NCBI GenBank assembly: GCA_965232405.1
Contig: OZ246966.1
Span: 1,798,001-1,862,000, forward strand
DNA length: 64,000 nt
Direction of reading: 5' to 3'
DNA from: RCIO01 sp965232405
Lineage (GTDB): Bacteria; Pseudomonadota; Alphaproteobacteria; Rhizobiales; Rhizobiaceae
In this document: in pieces, positions 8,741 through 16,711 of the stretch
How positions within the stretch are numbered: the stretch's first letter is position 1
How the letters are laid out: every line of letters begins with the position of its first letter
Program-made: the position numbers and the translations under genes
The notes under the pieces: generated by a model
Database searches by the model: none
What the model was told of the DNA's origin: nothing
What the model saw: the letters and a program-made list of their open reading frames with translations, nothing else

Positions 8741-9498
8741 GCGGCTTCTCCGCGCAACACTGCCAGCGCTTCGGCCGGATCGATGCGGCCGTCATAGAGT
8801 GCGCGGCCGGAAATGGCGCCTTCAAGTTTCGCGGCGTCCGGCATGGTCATGCGTACGATATCGGCCAGCGAAGCCAGCCCGCCCGAGGCAATGACTGGTA
8901 TCGAGACGGCATCGGCCAGCGCAATGGTCGCTTCCCAATTGATGCCTGCCAGAACGCCGTCGCGATCGATATCGGTGTAGATGATCGCCGCCACGCCCGC
9001 GCCTTCGAAGCGTTTCGCAAGCTCGATTGCCTCCAGCTCGGATGCCTCCGCCCAGCCTTCGACTGCAACCTTGCCGCCGCGCGCGTCGATACCGACGGCG
9101 ATCCGGCCCGGAAACGCCTTGCAGGCTTGCTTCACCAGCGCGGGATCGCGGACAGCGACGGTGCCAAGGATCACCCGCGCCAACCCCTTTTCCAGCCAGG
9201 CTTCGATATGCGCCAAAGTGCGAATGCCGCCGCCAAGCTGAACAGGGTTCTTCGTTGCAGCCAGAATGGCCTCGACCGCTGCGCCATTGCGGCTTTCCCC
9301 TGCAAAAGCGCCGTCGAGATCGACCACATGCAGCCATTCGAAACCCTGATCTTCGAAGGCCTTCGCCTGCGCAGCGGGGTCTGGATTGTAGACCGTGGCG
9401 CTTGCCATCTCGCCCAGCTTGAGGCGCACGCATTCGCCGCCCTTCAGGTCGATCGCGGGATATAGGATTTTGGTCTTATTCACACCAATCCCCAGCAT
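8737..9498 (-). CDS. hisA: ProFAR isomerase HisA
   Basis: This phosphoribosylformimino-AICAR ribotide isomerase of about 250 residues catalyses step 4 of histidine synthesis. Typical segments are ILYPAIDLKGGECVRL, QLGGGIRT, GVGIDARGGKVAVEGW, TDIDRDG and IASGGLAS. The start is ambiguous. ATG 9498 gives 253 residues, while GTG 9483, preceded by GGGGATT, gives 248 and fits the family N-terminus better. Upstream, where hisH would normally adjoin, there is a 427-nt insertion carrying a Cas2-like gene on the other strand. Confidence 0.95.
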   Translation of the reverse strand: MLGIGVNKTKILYPAIDLKGGECVRLKLGEMASATVYNPDPAAQAKAFEDQGFEWLHVVDLDGAFAGESRNGAAVEAILAATKNPVQLGGGIRTLAHIEAWLEKGLARVILGTVAVRDPALVKQACKAFPGRIAVGIDARGGKVAVEGWAEASELEAIELAKRFEGAGVAAIIYTDIDRDGVLAGINWEATIALADAVSIPVIASGGLASLADIVRMTMPDAAKLEGAISGRALYDGRIDPAEALAVLRGEAA

Positions 9499-9564
9499 GA
9501 GAACAGAAGTGGAACTTTTCTCGTCGGGGAGTCTGGACTCTTTCGAAAGAATCTGGATTCGAAT

Positions 9565-9604
9565 GGATCGGCCCTCAAGATGTTGCGGTCGAAAGGGCCG
9601 ATCC
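9565..9604. repeat. 11-bp perfect inverted repeat (stem-loop) between hisA and the Cas2-like gene
   Basis: GGATCGGCCCT at 9565-9575 is exactly complementary to AGGGCCGATCC at 9594-9604, with an 18-nt loop. No T-run follows on either strand. On the plus strand it would lie in the 5' region of the Cas2-like gene; on the minus strand it would sit in the hisH-to-hisA read-through transcript. A smaller GAGTC-TG-GACTC hairpin lies at 9529-9540. It could be an operator, an attenuator or a boundary of inserted DNA. Confidence 0.6.
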
Positions 9605-9635
9605 TCCCAAATGTGCTAACAAAGGAGTTTGCACA

Positions 9636-9929
9636 ATGAACACGTACAGCATCAGCTACGATCTCGACAAGCCGAACCGAAACTACGACGGCGTCATCGA
9701 CAAGATCAAAGAACTGGCGAACGGCTATTGTCCGGTCACCCAGAGTCATTGGCTCATCAACTCCTCCCTTTCGGCGACCCAAATCCGAGACGAAATTGGG
9801 ACCGAAATGGACTCAGGAGACAAGTTGATGGTCAATGAGGTGGGTAACCTCTGGGCCACAAAGGGAATGTCCAACGAAGTCAACGATTGGCTGAAAAACA
9901 CCTGGCGTTCGTCCTGCAAGGTTGCCTAA
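9636..9929 (+). CDS. Stand-alone Cas2-like (SinR-family) protein
   Basis: A 97-residue protein with the Cas2/VapD-like ferredoxin-fold pattern. A first beta strand TYSISYDLDKP carries the Cas2-type aspartate, a helix follows, then SHWLINSSLSATQIRDEI and DKLMVNEVG. Proteins of this kind are annotated as SinR family or Cas2-like; no function is established for stand-alone members. There are no cas1 or CRISPR repeats nearby. It has a good ribosome site (AAAGGAG, 8 nt before ATG). It is inserted on the opposite strand between hisH and hisA, its stop overlaps the hisH stop, and its base composition is visibly less GC-rich than its neighbours, suggesting acquisition. Confidence 0.75.
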   Translation: MNTYSISYDLDKPNRNYDGVIDKIKELANGYCPVTQSHWLINSSLSATQIRDEIGTEMDSGDKLMVNEVGNLWATKGMSNEVNDWLKNTWRSSCKVA

Positions 9930-10576
9930 GGCCTCCACCTCAAGAAGTTCATAATCAGAGCCAAGCCTAGTGCTTGGCTTTTTTCCGGGTGGAACTGGGT
10001 GCCAAACTTGTTGCCGTGGGCGACGGCGGCCGTCACGGGAGCGCCATAGTCCGTCGTGGCTACAAGGTCCTGAGCGCGCGCGGCCGCTAGGTGGTAGGAA
10101 TGCACAAAATAGGCGTGCAGCCCGTCGGGTCCGGTCGGAATGCCGTCAAACAGCGGGTGGGGCTTTCTGAGATCGATGGTGTTCCACCCGATTTGCGGGA
10201 TCTTCAGCGTTGGATCGTCGGGTGTCATCTCGACCACATCGCCTTCGATCCAGCCGAAACCTTTCGTCGTCGTCTTTTCGAGACCCCGGTCCGACATGAG
10301 CTGCATGCCGACGCAAATGCCCAGGAACGGACGACCGCGAATGTCCGCGACCTCTTCGATCGCATCGACCATGCCCGGCACGGCGTCGAGACCGGAACGG
10401 CAGTCGGCGTAGGCTCCGACTCCCGGCAGGACCAGCCGGTCGGCATCCCTGACGATATCGGCATCGTCGGTCAGCACGATCTCGGCGTCGATGCCGGCCT
10501 CACGCGCGGCACGCTCGAAAGCCTTGGTCGCGGAGCGGAGATTTCCCGACCCGTAGTCGATGATGGCAACACGCAT
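9926..10576 (-). CDS. hisH: Imidazole glycerol phosphate synthase subunit HisH (glutaminase)
   Basis: A 216-residue class I glutamine amidotransferase that supplies ammonia to HisF. The nucleophile is in FLGICVGMQLM and the His-Glu pair in FGTQFHPEKSQ. The oxyanion-region LPGVGAYADC is present. The start at 10576 lies 3 nt after the DUF2628 gene stop. Downstream, the transcript must cross the opposite-strand Cas2-like gene before reaching hisA. Confidence 0.96.
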   Translation of the reverse strand: MRVAIIDYGSGNLRSATKAFERAAREAGIDAEIVLTDDADIVRDADRLVLPGVGAYADCRSGLDAVPGMVDAIEEVADIRGRPFLGICVGMQLMSDRGLEKTTTKGFGWIEGDVVEMTPDDPTLKIPQIGWNTIDLRKPHPLFDGIPTGPDGLHAYFVHSYHLAAARAQDLVATTDYGAPVTAAVAHGNKFGTQFHPEKSQALGLALIMNFLRWRP

Positions 10577-10579
10577 GGT

Positions 10580-11050
10580 TCAGTGCTTCGTTGGGTAGGA
10601 CAACAGCCCGAGCGCGGGTGCGCCGGCCACCGGCACCGTGGCGGCATGGGTGGGTCGTGAAACGGGGCGCGATGCCTCGTAGTCGGCCACATGCTCGTCA
10701 TCGGCAAAATAGCGCGTCATCGCTTCGTCCTCGTCGGCTGCCTCGACCACGGCGCTTTCGCGCCAGCCGCGGCGGCGCAGGGCCCATTGGCGCAAGGCCG
10801 AACCTTCCATCGCAACATAAATGGAGATCAGGAACGACAGCAGCATCGTGGTGACGGTCCAGCCGCCAATTTCGCCGATAGCCGCCAGAAGAATGGCGGC
10901 TGCGAACACCAGCAGCGCTTCGATCCACAGCCGGTGCCACAATAACCACAGAACAGGCAGGATCAGAGCCGGCAGCGCAAAACCGTCGCGCACGAAGCGA
11001 ATCTCGTCGCCCGAACGGGCCGGCGGCACCATGACGACATAACTCGCCAT
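10580..11050 (-). CDS. DUF2628 membrane protein in the his cluster
   Basis: A 156-residue protein with two to three hydrophobic segments (about 23-60 and 68-82) and a hydrophilic C-terminal half. It matches DUF2628, a small family commonly found between hisB and hisH in rhizobia. Its biochemical role is unknown. Spacing is tight: 9 nt after hisB and 3 nt before hisH. The position suggests co-expression with histidine synthesis, but not a role in it. Confidence 0.85.
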   Translation of the reverse strand: MASYVVMVPPARSGDEIRFVRDGFALPALILPVLWLLWHRLWIEALLVFAAAILLAAIGEIGGWTVTTMLLSFLISIYVAMEGSALRQWALRRRGWRESAVVEAADEDEAMTRYFADDEHVADYEASRPVSRPTHAATVPVAGAPALGLLSYPTKH

Positions 11051-11059
11051 TTCAGGACC

Positions 11060-11671
11060 TCATCCGTTGAGCGTGCCCTTGGTGGACGGGATTGCACCGG
11101 CCTGGCGCGGGTCAATTTCGCAGGCAGTGCGCAGCACCCGGGCCACCGCCTTGAAACAGGTTTCGGCGATGTGATGGCTGTTGTCGCCATAATGGTTGGC
11201 GATGTGCAGTGTGATGCCGGCATTTTGCGCCAGGGCGTGGAAGAATTCGCGGAACAGCTCGGTATCGAAGGTGCCGACCTTGGGCGATGGAAATTCCACC
11301 TTCCATATCAGATAGGGACGGCCGGAGAGATCGACAGCGGCGCGCGTCAGCGTCTCGTCCATTGCAAGGTCGAGCGAGGCGTAACGCGTCACGCCGCGCC
11401 GTTCGCCCAGTGCCTGCGAAAGCGCCTGGCCGATCGCGATGCCTGTATCTTCCACCGTGTGGTGATCGTCGATGTGACGGTCGCCATCAGCCTTCACCAT
11501 CATGTCGATCAGGGAATGGCGGGAAAGCTGCTCCAGCATATGATCGAAGAAACCGACGCCGGTGGCAATTTTGGAGCTGCCGGAGCCGTCGAGGTCGACG
11601 CTCACGGCAATCGCGGTTTCCTTGGTCTTGCGCTCGACGCTTGCGCGCCGCGCCGTTTCGGCGGAGGCCAT
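11060..11671 (-). CDS. hisB: Imidazoleglycerol-phosphate dehydratase
   Basis: A 203-residue monofunctional HisB that dehydrates imidazole glycerol phosphate to imidazole acetol phosphate. The metal-binding signatures HHTVEDTGIA, FFDHML and GDNSHHIAETCFKA are present. The ATG at 11671 (MASAETARRASV) is preceded by GGGAA and gives the usual length. Earlier in-frame starts add a low-complexity stretch overlapping the hslV promoter region and are unlikely. It is the first gene of the hisB-DUF2628-hisH-hisA-hisF-hisE-coaA group and divergent from hslV. Confidence 0.96.
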   Translation of the reverse strand: MASAETARRASVERKTKETAIAVSVDLDGSGSSKIATGVGFFDHMLEQLSRHSLIDMMVKADGDRHIDDHHTVEDTGIAIGQALSQALGERRGVTRYASLDLAMDETLTRAAVDLSGRPYLIWKVEFPSPKVGTFDTELFREFFHALAQNAGITLHIANHYGDNSHHIAETCFKAVARVLRTACEIDPRQAGAIPSTKGTLNG

Positions 11672-11822
11672 GGCTTTGTTCCCGACCGGTTGAAATGCGC
11701 CCGCGTCATACCAGCCAAGTCCTGCAATATCCAGAACCATGCTGCGCCTGCGAATTCGGGCAGTTTGCATTCGTACGGCAGACGCATACATAAGCGGCCA
11801 ACGCAATTTTCCGGGCAGGCCG

Positions 11823-12371
11823 ATGAGCGAACATCAATCCATGCACGCCACCACCATCGTGACCATCCGCAAGGGCGACAAGGTGGTGATCGCCGGCGAC
11901 GGCCAGGTGAGCCTCGGCCAGACGATCATGAAGGGCAATGCGCGCAAGGTCCGGCGTGTCGGCAAAGGCAATGTGATTGCCGGTTTTGCCGGCGCGACAG
12001 CTGATGCCTTCACCCTGCTGGAACGGCTGGAATCCAAGCTCGAACAATATCCCGACCAGCTCATGCGTGCGTCGGTCGAACTTGCCAAGGACTGGCGCAC
12101 CGACCGTTATCTCAGAAGACTCGAGGCCATGATGCTGGTCGCCGACAAATCGATCACGCTGGCGCTGACCGGTACCGGTGACGTGCTGGAGCCCGAACAT
12201 GGCGTGATGGCCATCGGTTCGGGCGGCAATTATGCGCTTGCCGCAGCGCGCGCCTTGATCGACACCGACATGGATGCGGAAGAGATTGCGCGGCGCGCCA
12301 TGCAGATCGCGGCTGATATCTGCGTCTACACCAATTCCAGCATTGTCGTGGAAACACTCGATGCCGGCTAA
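11823..12371 (+). CDS. hslV: ATP-dependent protease subunit HslV
   Basis: The 182-residue peptidase subunit of the HslUV (ClpQY) proteasome-like complex. Alignment with E. coli HslV places the N-terminal catalytic threonine after a nine-residue leader (about T10, ATTIVTIRKG). GDGQVSLG, AGFAGATADAFTL and IGSGGNYA are family segments. A second ATG at 11841 would leave only a three-residue leader. It is translationally linked to the next gene by an 11-nt overlap and shares the divergent region 11672-11822 with hisB. Confidence 0.96.
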   Translation: MSEHQSMHATTIVTIRKGDKVVIAGDGQVSLGQTIMKGNARKVRRVGKGNVIAGFAGATADAFTLLERLESKLEQYPDQLMRASVELAKDWRTDRYLRRLEAMMLVADKSITLALTGTGDVLEPEHGVMAIGSGGNYALAAARALIDTDMDAEEIARRAMQIAADICVYTNSSIVVETLDAG

Positions 12372-12903
12372 GGCACACAACATAACGTTCCAGCCGGTGA
12401 CTGCCGCGCATTACGGCATGCTGCGCGACTGGCTCAACCGCCCGCATATGCGCGAATGGTGGGGCGAGCCGGAGACCGAGCTTGGCTACATAAAGGACAT
12501 GGTCGAAGGACGAGACACGACGCGGCCATTTCTCATCATGCTGGACGGCAAGGCGGTCGGTTACATCCAGTACTGGCACGTCGGCCATCACCAGAACGAG
12601 ACCTGGGTGAAGGACAATCCCTGGCTGATGGAATTTCCCGCCGAGACGGTTGGCGTCGATCTGTCGATCGGCGATCCGGAGAACCTGTCACAAGGCATCG
12701 GCACGGCAGCGCTCGAGGCCTTCACCCTGATACTGCGGGAAATGGGCTTCGAGACAATTATCATCGACCCCGATCCCGACAATCGCCGCGCCGTTCGCGC
12801 CTATGAGAAAGCTGGCTACCACCCGATTCCCCGCTTTCAGGGCAAGACCGGAGATGTTCTCCTCATGCAGCACGGCCTGAATTCAGACGAGACCCGAACA
12901 TGA
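12361..12903 (+). CDS. GNAT acetyltransferase (AAC(6')/IucB-like) between hslV and hslU
   Basis: A 180-residue GNAT of the type related to aminoglycoside 6'-N-acetyltransferases and siderophore acetyltransferases. It has PHMREWWG near the N-terminus, SQGIGTAAL as the acetyl-CoA loop (Q/RxxGxG/A) and DPDPDNRRAVRAYEKAGY at the end. The substrate is unknown. Its ATG lies inside the 3' end of hslV (11-nt overlap) and its stop overlaps the hslU ATG as ATGA. Expression is therefore tightly coupled to the protease. Resistance activity cannot be inferred. Confidence 0.85.
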   Translation: MPAKAHNITFQPVTAAHYGMLRDWLNRPHMREWWGEPETELGYIKDMVEGRDTTRPFLIMLDGKAVGYIQYWHVGHHQNETWVKDNPWLMEFPAETVGVDLSIGDPENLSQGIGTAALEAFTLILREMGFETIIIDPDPDNRRAVRAYEKAGYHPIPRFQGKTGDVLLMQHGLNSDETRT

Positions 12904-14210
12904 CCACATTTTCCCCGCGCGAAATCGTTTCCGAGCTCGACCGCTACATAATCGGACAGAAGGACGCCAAGCGTGCGGTTGCGATCGCGCTAAGGAACCG
13001 CTGGCGCCGGCAGCAGCTTGAGGGCGCGATGCGCGAAGAGGTGATGCCGAAGAACATCCTGATGATCGGGCCTACCGGCGTCGGCAAGACGGAAATTTCG
13101 CGCCGGCTCGCACGGCTTGCCGGTGCGCCATTCATCAAGGTCGAGGCGACCAAGTTCACCGAGGTCGGTTATGTCGGCCGCGACGTGGAGCAGATCATCC
13201 GCGATCTGGTCGAGGTGGCCATAGGCCTGGTGCGGGAAAAGATGCGTGAGGACGTGAAGGCGCGCGCGCACATGAACGCCGAAGAGCGCGTGCTCGATGC
13301 GCTGGTGGGAAATACGGCAAGCCCGGCGACGCGCGAATCGTTCCGGCGCAAGCTGCGCGACAATGAGCTTGATGACAGCGAAATCGAGATCGAGGTGGCG
13401 GATACGGGCGGCGGCATGCCCAATTTCGAGCTGCCCGGCATGCCAGGTGCCAATATCGGCGTGCTCAACATCAACGACATGCTGCAGAAGGCGATGGGCG
13501 GTCAGCGCACCAAGACGCGCAAGACGAGCGTCAAGGAATCCTACGCCTACCTGATCAATGACGAATCCGACAAGCTGCTGGATGAGGAAGAGGTCGTCCA
13601 GCAGGCGCTTTCCAACACCGAGAATGACGGCATCGTCTTCCTCGACGAGATCGACAAGATCGCCGCCCGCGATGGTGGCATGGGCGCGGGTGTTTCCCGG
13701 GAAGGCGTGCAACGCGACCTGCTGCCGCTGGTCGAAGGCACCACCGTCGCGACCAAATACGGACCGATCAAGACCGACCACATATTGTTCATCGCATCGG
13801 GCGCATTCCACGTCTCCAAGCCGTCGGATCTGTTGCCGGAACTTCAGGGCCGGTTGCCGATCCGGGTCGAGCTGAGGGCGCTGGAGAAGGAGGATTTCCG
13901 CCGCATTCTCACCGAAACCGAAGCGAGTCTGATCAAGCAGTATGTTGCCCTGATGGAGACGGAGGGTCTGACGCTCGACTTTACCGACGATGCGATCGAT
14001 GCGCTGGCCGGCATTGCGGTCGATCTCAATGCGAGCGTGGAGAATATCGGTGCGCGCCGGCTGCAGACGGTCATGGAGCGTGTTCTGGACGACATTTCGT
14101 TCAACGCGCCTGACAGCAGCGAGAAGAAACTCACCATCGACGCCGATTATGTGAACAAGAATGTCGGCGACCTGGCAAAGAACACAGATTTGTCGCGATT
14201 CATCCTGTAG
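12900..14210 (+). CDS. hslU: HslUV protease ATPase subunit HslU
   Basis: A 436-residue AAA+ unfoldase that feeds substrates to HslV. The Walker A is GPTGVGKT (57-64) and the Walker B is in IVFLDEIDKIAAR. The pore and family segment EVGYVGRDVE and the C-terminal LSRFIL tail, which activates HslV, are present. An intermediate domain lies between about 110 and 240. It starts with the ATGA overlap to the GNAT gene. Confidence 0.97.
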   Translation: MTTFSPREIVSELDRYIIGQKDAKRAVAIALRNRWRRQQLEGAMREEVMPKNILMIGPTGVGKTEISRRLARLAGAPFIKVEATKFTEVGYVGRDVEQIIRDLVEVAIGLVREKMREDVKARAHMNAEERVLDALVGNTASPATRESFRRKLRDNELDDSEIEIEVADTGGGMPNFELPGMPGANIGVLNINDMLQKAMGGQRTKTRKTSVKESYAYLINDESDKLLDEEEVVQQALSNTENDGIVFLDEIDKIAARDGGMGAGVSREGVQRDLLPLVEGTTVATKYGPIKTDHILFIASGAFHVSKPSDLLPELQGRLPIRVELRALEKEDFRRILTETEASLIKQYVALMETEGLTLDFTDDAIDALAGIAVDLNASVENIGARRLQTVMERVLDDISFNAPDSSEKKLTIDADYVNKNVGDLAKNTDLSRFIL

Positions 14211-14229
14211 AAGACCGTCCGGAATTGTA

Positions 14230-14273
14230 GGGCACAGAGCGATTCCCGCCGGTATCGCGAAATTGTGCCCTTT
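14230..14273 (+). terminator. Likely transcription terminator after hslU
   Basis: GGGCACA (14230-14236) pairs with TGTGCCC (14264-14270), with an inner GCGAT/ATCGC stem (14239-14243 with 14254-14258). Only three T residues follow, so intrinsic termination may be weak. It lies 20 nt after the hslU stop. Confidence 0.5.
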
Positions 14274-14341
14274 GCCGGGTCGACACGGCCGCCAGCAGTT
14301 TCTAACTTGCGGCGTTATTCCAGATTGACGCAGGGTGAACC

Positions 14342-15319
14342 ATGACGATGCGGGCGGCGCTGCTAATGCTGGTATATCTGGGCTTCGGCCTGGGAACCGG
14401 CAGCGCAGCCGTCCTTGTTCCGGAAGGGAACCGCAACGCCAAGCAGCCCACGATTCCCTACGGGTCGAGCAGCCGCACCAGTGCTTCCAAGACGACCTAC
14501 GACGCGAAATATCAACGCGTGCTCAAATTGCTGCGCGAAGACCAGAAACTGCGCCGCAAGATCGAGACGACAGCCAGGCAATACGGTATCGACCCCATCC
14601 ACATCGTTGGAGCGATCGTCGGCGAACATACCTACAATGTAGACGTGTACGACCGGCTGCAGACCTATTACGTCAAGGCGATTTCATATCTGAAGAGCGC
14701 CGTGACCTTCCGCTACGACGGCGAGGAAGTGGACACCTTCATCAAGCGTCCGGAATTCGACGAATGCGCCAACATGAAGGGCAGCTACGATTTATGGATC
14801 TGCCGGGAAACGGTCTGGAATTCGACCTTCCGCGGCAAGACGGTGGACGGCAAGACGTTTCCGGATGACCGCTTCGGCGCCGTTTTTTTTCAGCCCTTCT
14901 ATGCGGGGCAGACATTCGGCATCGGGCAGCTCAATCCGCTTGTGGCTCTGCAGATGACGGACGTGGTCAACAAGGTTTCGGGCCTACCCAAACTCAGCCA
15001 TAACAGGCCGACGCAGGTGTACCGGACGATCATGGACCCTGATCTGTCGCTGCCTTATGTCGCCGCATCGCTGAAAGTGGCGATCGACGCCTATGACAGG
15101 ATCGCCGGATACGACATCTCCAAAAACCCAGGTATCACCGCTACGCTCTACAATGTCGGCGAGCCCGAGGCACGGGCCGCCGCTCTGAAAGCGGAGAATG
15201 CCGCCCGCAGGAAGCGCGGACAGCGGCCGCGCATGCCGCAGGAGAATTATTATGGCTGGCTGGTCAACGACAAGCTTGACGAGCTGAGGGAGATTTTCCC
15301 CGCCAGCTCGACGAACTAG
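14342..15319 (+). CDS. DUF1402 family exported protein
   Basis: A 325-residue protein with an N-terminal signal peptide (about residues 1-22, hydrophobic ALLMLVYLGFGLGTG). The mature part matches DUF1402, a family found in rhizobia. Segments include YGIDPIHIVGAIVGEHTYN, FGIGQLNPLVAL and NPGITATLYNVGEPEARA. The pattern of an early Glu (in GEH), then GIGQ, then TLYNVG resembles lysozyme-like transglycosylase folds, so a peptidoglycan role is possible. That is inference. It follows hslU after 131 nt on the same strand. Confidence 0.8.
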   Translation: MTMRAALLMLVYLGFGLGTGSAAVLVPEGNRNAKQPTIPYGSSSRTSASKTTYDAKYQRVLKLLREDQKLRRKIETTARQYGIDPIHIVGAIVGEHTYNVDVYDRLQTYYVKAISYLKSAVTFRYDGEEVDTFIKRPEFDECANMKGSYDLWICRETVWNSTFRGKTVDGKTFPDDRFGAVFFQPFYAGQTFGIGQLNPLVALQMTDVVNKVSGLPKLSHNRPTQVYRTIMDPDLSLPYVAASLKVAIDAYDRIAGYDISKNPGITATLYNVGEPEARAAALKAENAARRKRGQRPRMPQENYYGWLVNDKLDELREIFPASSTN

Positions 15320-15334
15320 GCCAGGAATTCGCCG

Positions 15335-15727
15335 TCACTGGAGCCTTCGCCACGGGAATATTGCCCGTAGCGCCGGATCGCGCAGCCACAAGCCGCCCCA
15401 CATGAACAGCCCGAGATAGATGCTGAAGAGCGTATGGCTGAACAACGGGTTGCCCACCCGTATCTGTGTCGCCATCGCACCGCCGAGCAGGCCCATTGTC
15501 AGGACCGCGCCCAACACGCTGGTGCGCGGGTAGACATAGAGCAGCACGCAGGCGAGCTCGATCACGCCGATCATCAGCACAAAGCCGTCAGGCCAGCCCA
15601 GCTGCTGCATTGTTTCCCCGGCGATATCCATGCCGGCAAGTTTCGGCAGCACGGATGCAAACAGCATGAACGCCACATAGAGGCCGCTCATGCCCCAACC
15701 CAGACGCACCATCATCTTTTCGCTCAT
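15335..15727 (-). CDS. DoxX family membrane protein
   Basis: A small membrane protein of 130 residues with four hydrophobic segments, of the DoxX/DoxD-like family. Typical segments are MQQLGWPDGFVLMIGVIELACVLLYVYPRTSVLGAVLTMG (given here only as landmark positions about 40-80). Family members have been linked to redox and thiol stress, but no function is established for this type. The ATG at 15727 has an upstream GGAG; an upstream in-frame GTG at 15760 is less likely. It is convergent with the DUF1402 gene (15-nt gap). Confidence 0.8.
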   Translation of the reverse strand: MSEKMMVRLGWGMSGLYVAFMLFASVLPKLAGMDIAGETMQQLGWPDGFVLMIGVIELACVLLYVYPRTSVLGAVLTMGLLGGAMATQIRVGNPLFSHTLFSIYLGLFMWGGLWLRDPALRAIFPWRRLQ

Positions 15728-15803
15728 CGATTTCTCGCTCCGGTAGCTATTGGTTTGCACCGAGGACGATTGAACCGGCGCGGTGCCGACAGCGCATCGG
15801 CGG

Positions 15804-16157
15804 CTATTTTCGCCGCAGCAAGTGGATCAGCTCATCCATCTCGCTTTTGCCGAGCGTTCCGATGCGTTCCGCCAGGAGATTTGCGAGTTCGGTTGCCTGA
15901 GGCGACAGGCCGGCCGTGTCGACGACAACGCGCGGATCGGAACTGGCCGCAAGCCGCTGCAATTCCTCGGCATCGTCCCAGATCACGTTAAAATAGCCGA
16001 TGATTTTCTGGGTCATTGGCCAGCTCGGCGCGCCGCGATGTCCGTGTTCCAGTGCTGAAAGATAGGCTGCGCTTACACCAAGTGCGGCGGCCATATCCTT
16101 CTGCGTCACACCGCGCTTGCGGCGCAGCTGCCGTAGCTTCTCCCCGAACGGCGTCAC
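15804..16157 (-). CDS. XRE-family helix-turn-helix regulator
   Basis: A 117-residue DNA-binding protein. The N-terminal HTH_3 domain (about 5-65) includes LRRKRGVTQKDMAAALGVS and the recognition helix AAYLSALEHG. The C-terminal half is helical and ends with SEMDELIHLLRRK. The target is unknown. Its start overlaps the stop of the smr gene by ATGA, so the two are probably co-translated with mltA and timA upstream. Members are often found at this spot near smr in rhizobia. Confidence 0.88.
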   Translation of the reverse strand: MTPFGEKLRQLRRKRGVTQKDMAAALGVSAAYLSALEHGHRGAPSWPMTQKIIGYFNVIWDDAEELQRLAASSDPRVVVDTAGLSPQATELANLLAERIGTLGKSEMDELIHLLRRK

Positions 16158-16711
16158 GACCGGTCGCCGGGACTACGGCGCAGCCGGACGTAGAGCGCAC
16201 CCTCGCCCCCATGCTGGCGTGCCGCCGAGGAATGGCCGCTTACCAGCCCGCGGAACGGCGCGGTTGAAAACCACGAAGGAACCGCACGACGAAGAACGCC
16301 CTCGCTGGCGGGCGATGAGCCCTTGCCGGTGATGACAAGCACATGGCGCAGGCCAGATGCCTGCGCACGGTGGAGAAAGGAAAGCAGAAGACCATGCGCC
16401 TCGGCCTGGGTGAGACCGTGAAGGTCGACGCGCGCGTCAATCGCAAGCCGTCCCTTGGCGATGCGGCCGCGTGTTTTCGCGTCGATGACTGCCGGAGATG
16501 GTTGTCTTGCCGGCGCCGGTTGCTGTTCGGGCGTCGGCAAGGCAGCGGGGGCTCCAAACTTGGTGCGCCGTTGCGGGGCTTCGGCTCGCGGCTCTTCATC
16601 CTCCGGCAACAGGCTGTTGCCATCAAGGGGCGTAACCGTGCGCGCCACCTGGTTCCACAAGATGCGGTCTTCAGCGCTCAGCTTCCTGGCGTGTTTGCGC
16701 TTCACCGCCAA
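16154..16711 (-). CDS. Smr/MutS2-domain endonuclease-like protein
   Basis: A 185-residue protein with a C-terminal Smr domain (about 90-180). The conserved DLHGLTQAEAH and VLVITGKGS motifs and the closing GGEGALYVRLRR are visible. Smr domains nick or bind branched DNA or mRNA; the role in this protein type is not established. The N-terminal half is Pro/Ala-rich and probably disordered. It overlaps mltA upstream by 10 nt and the XRE gene downstream by 4 nt. Confidence 0.88.
   Translation of the reverse strand: MAVKRKHARKLSAEDRILWNQVARTVTPLDGNSLLPEDEEPRAEAPQRRTKFGAPAALPTPEQQPAPARQPSPAVIDAKTRGRIAKGRLAIDARVDLHGLTQAEAHGLLLSFLHRAQASGLRHVLVITGKGSSPASEGVLRRAVPSWFSTAPFRGLVSGHSSAARQHGGEGALYVRLRRSPGDRS

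Noticed and set aside
8643..8825. 60-codon minus-strand frame across the hisA-hisF junction
   Set aside because: It is a different frame from both hisA and the hisF-like mini-ORF, and its sequence is a frame-shifted shadow.
9636..9929. CRISPR-Cas locus suggested by the Cas2-like gene
   Set aside because: No cas1, effector gene or spaced direct repeats occur anywhere near; the gene stands alone in the his cluster.
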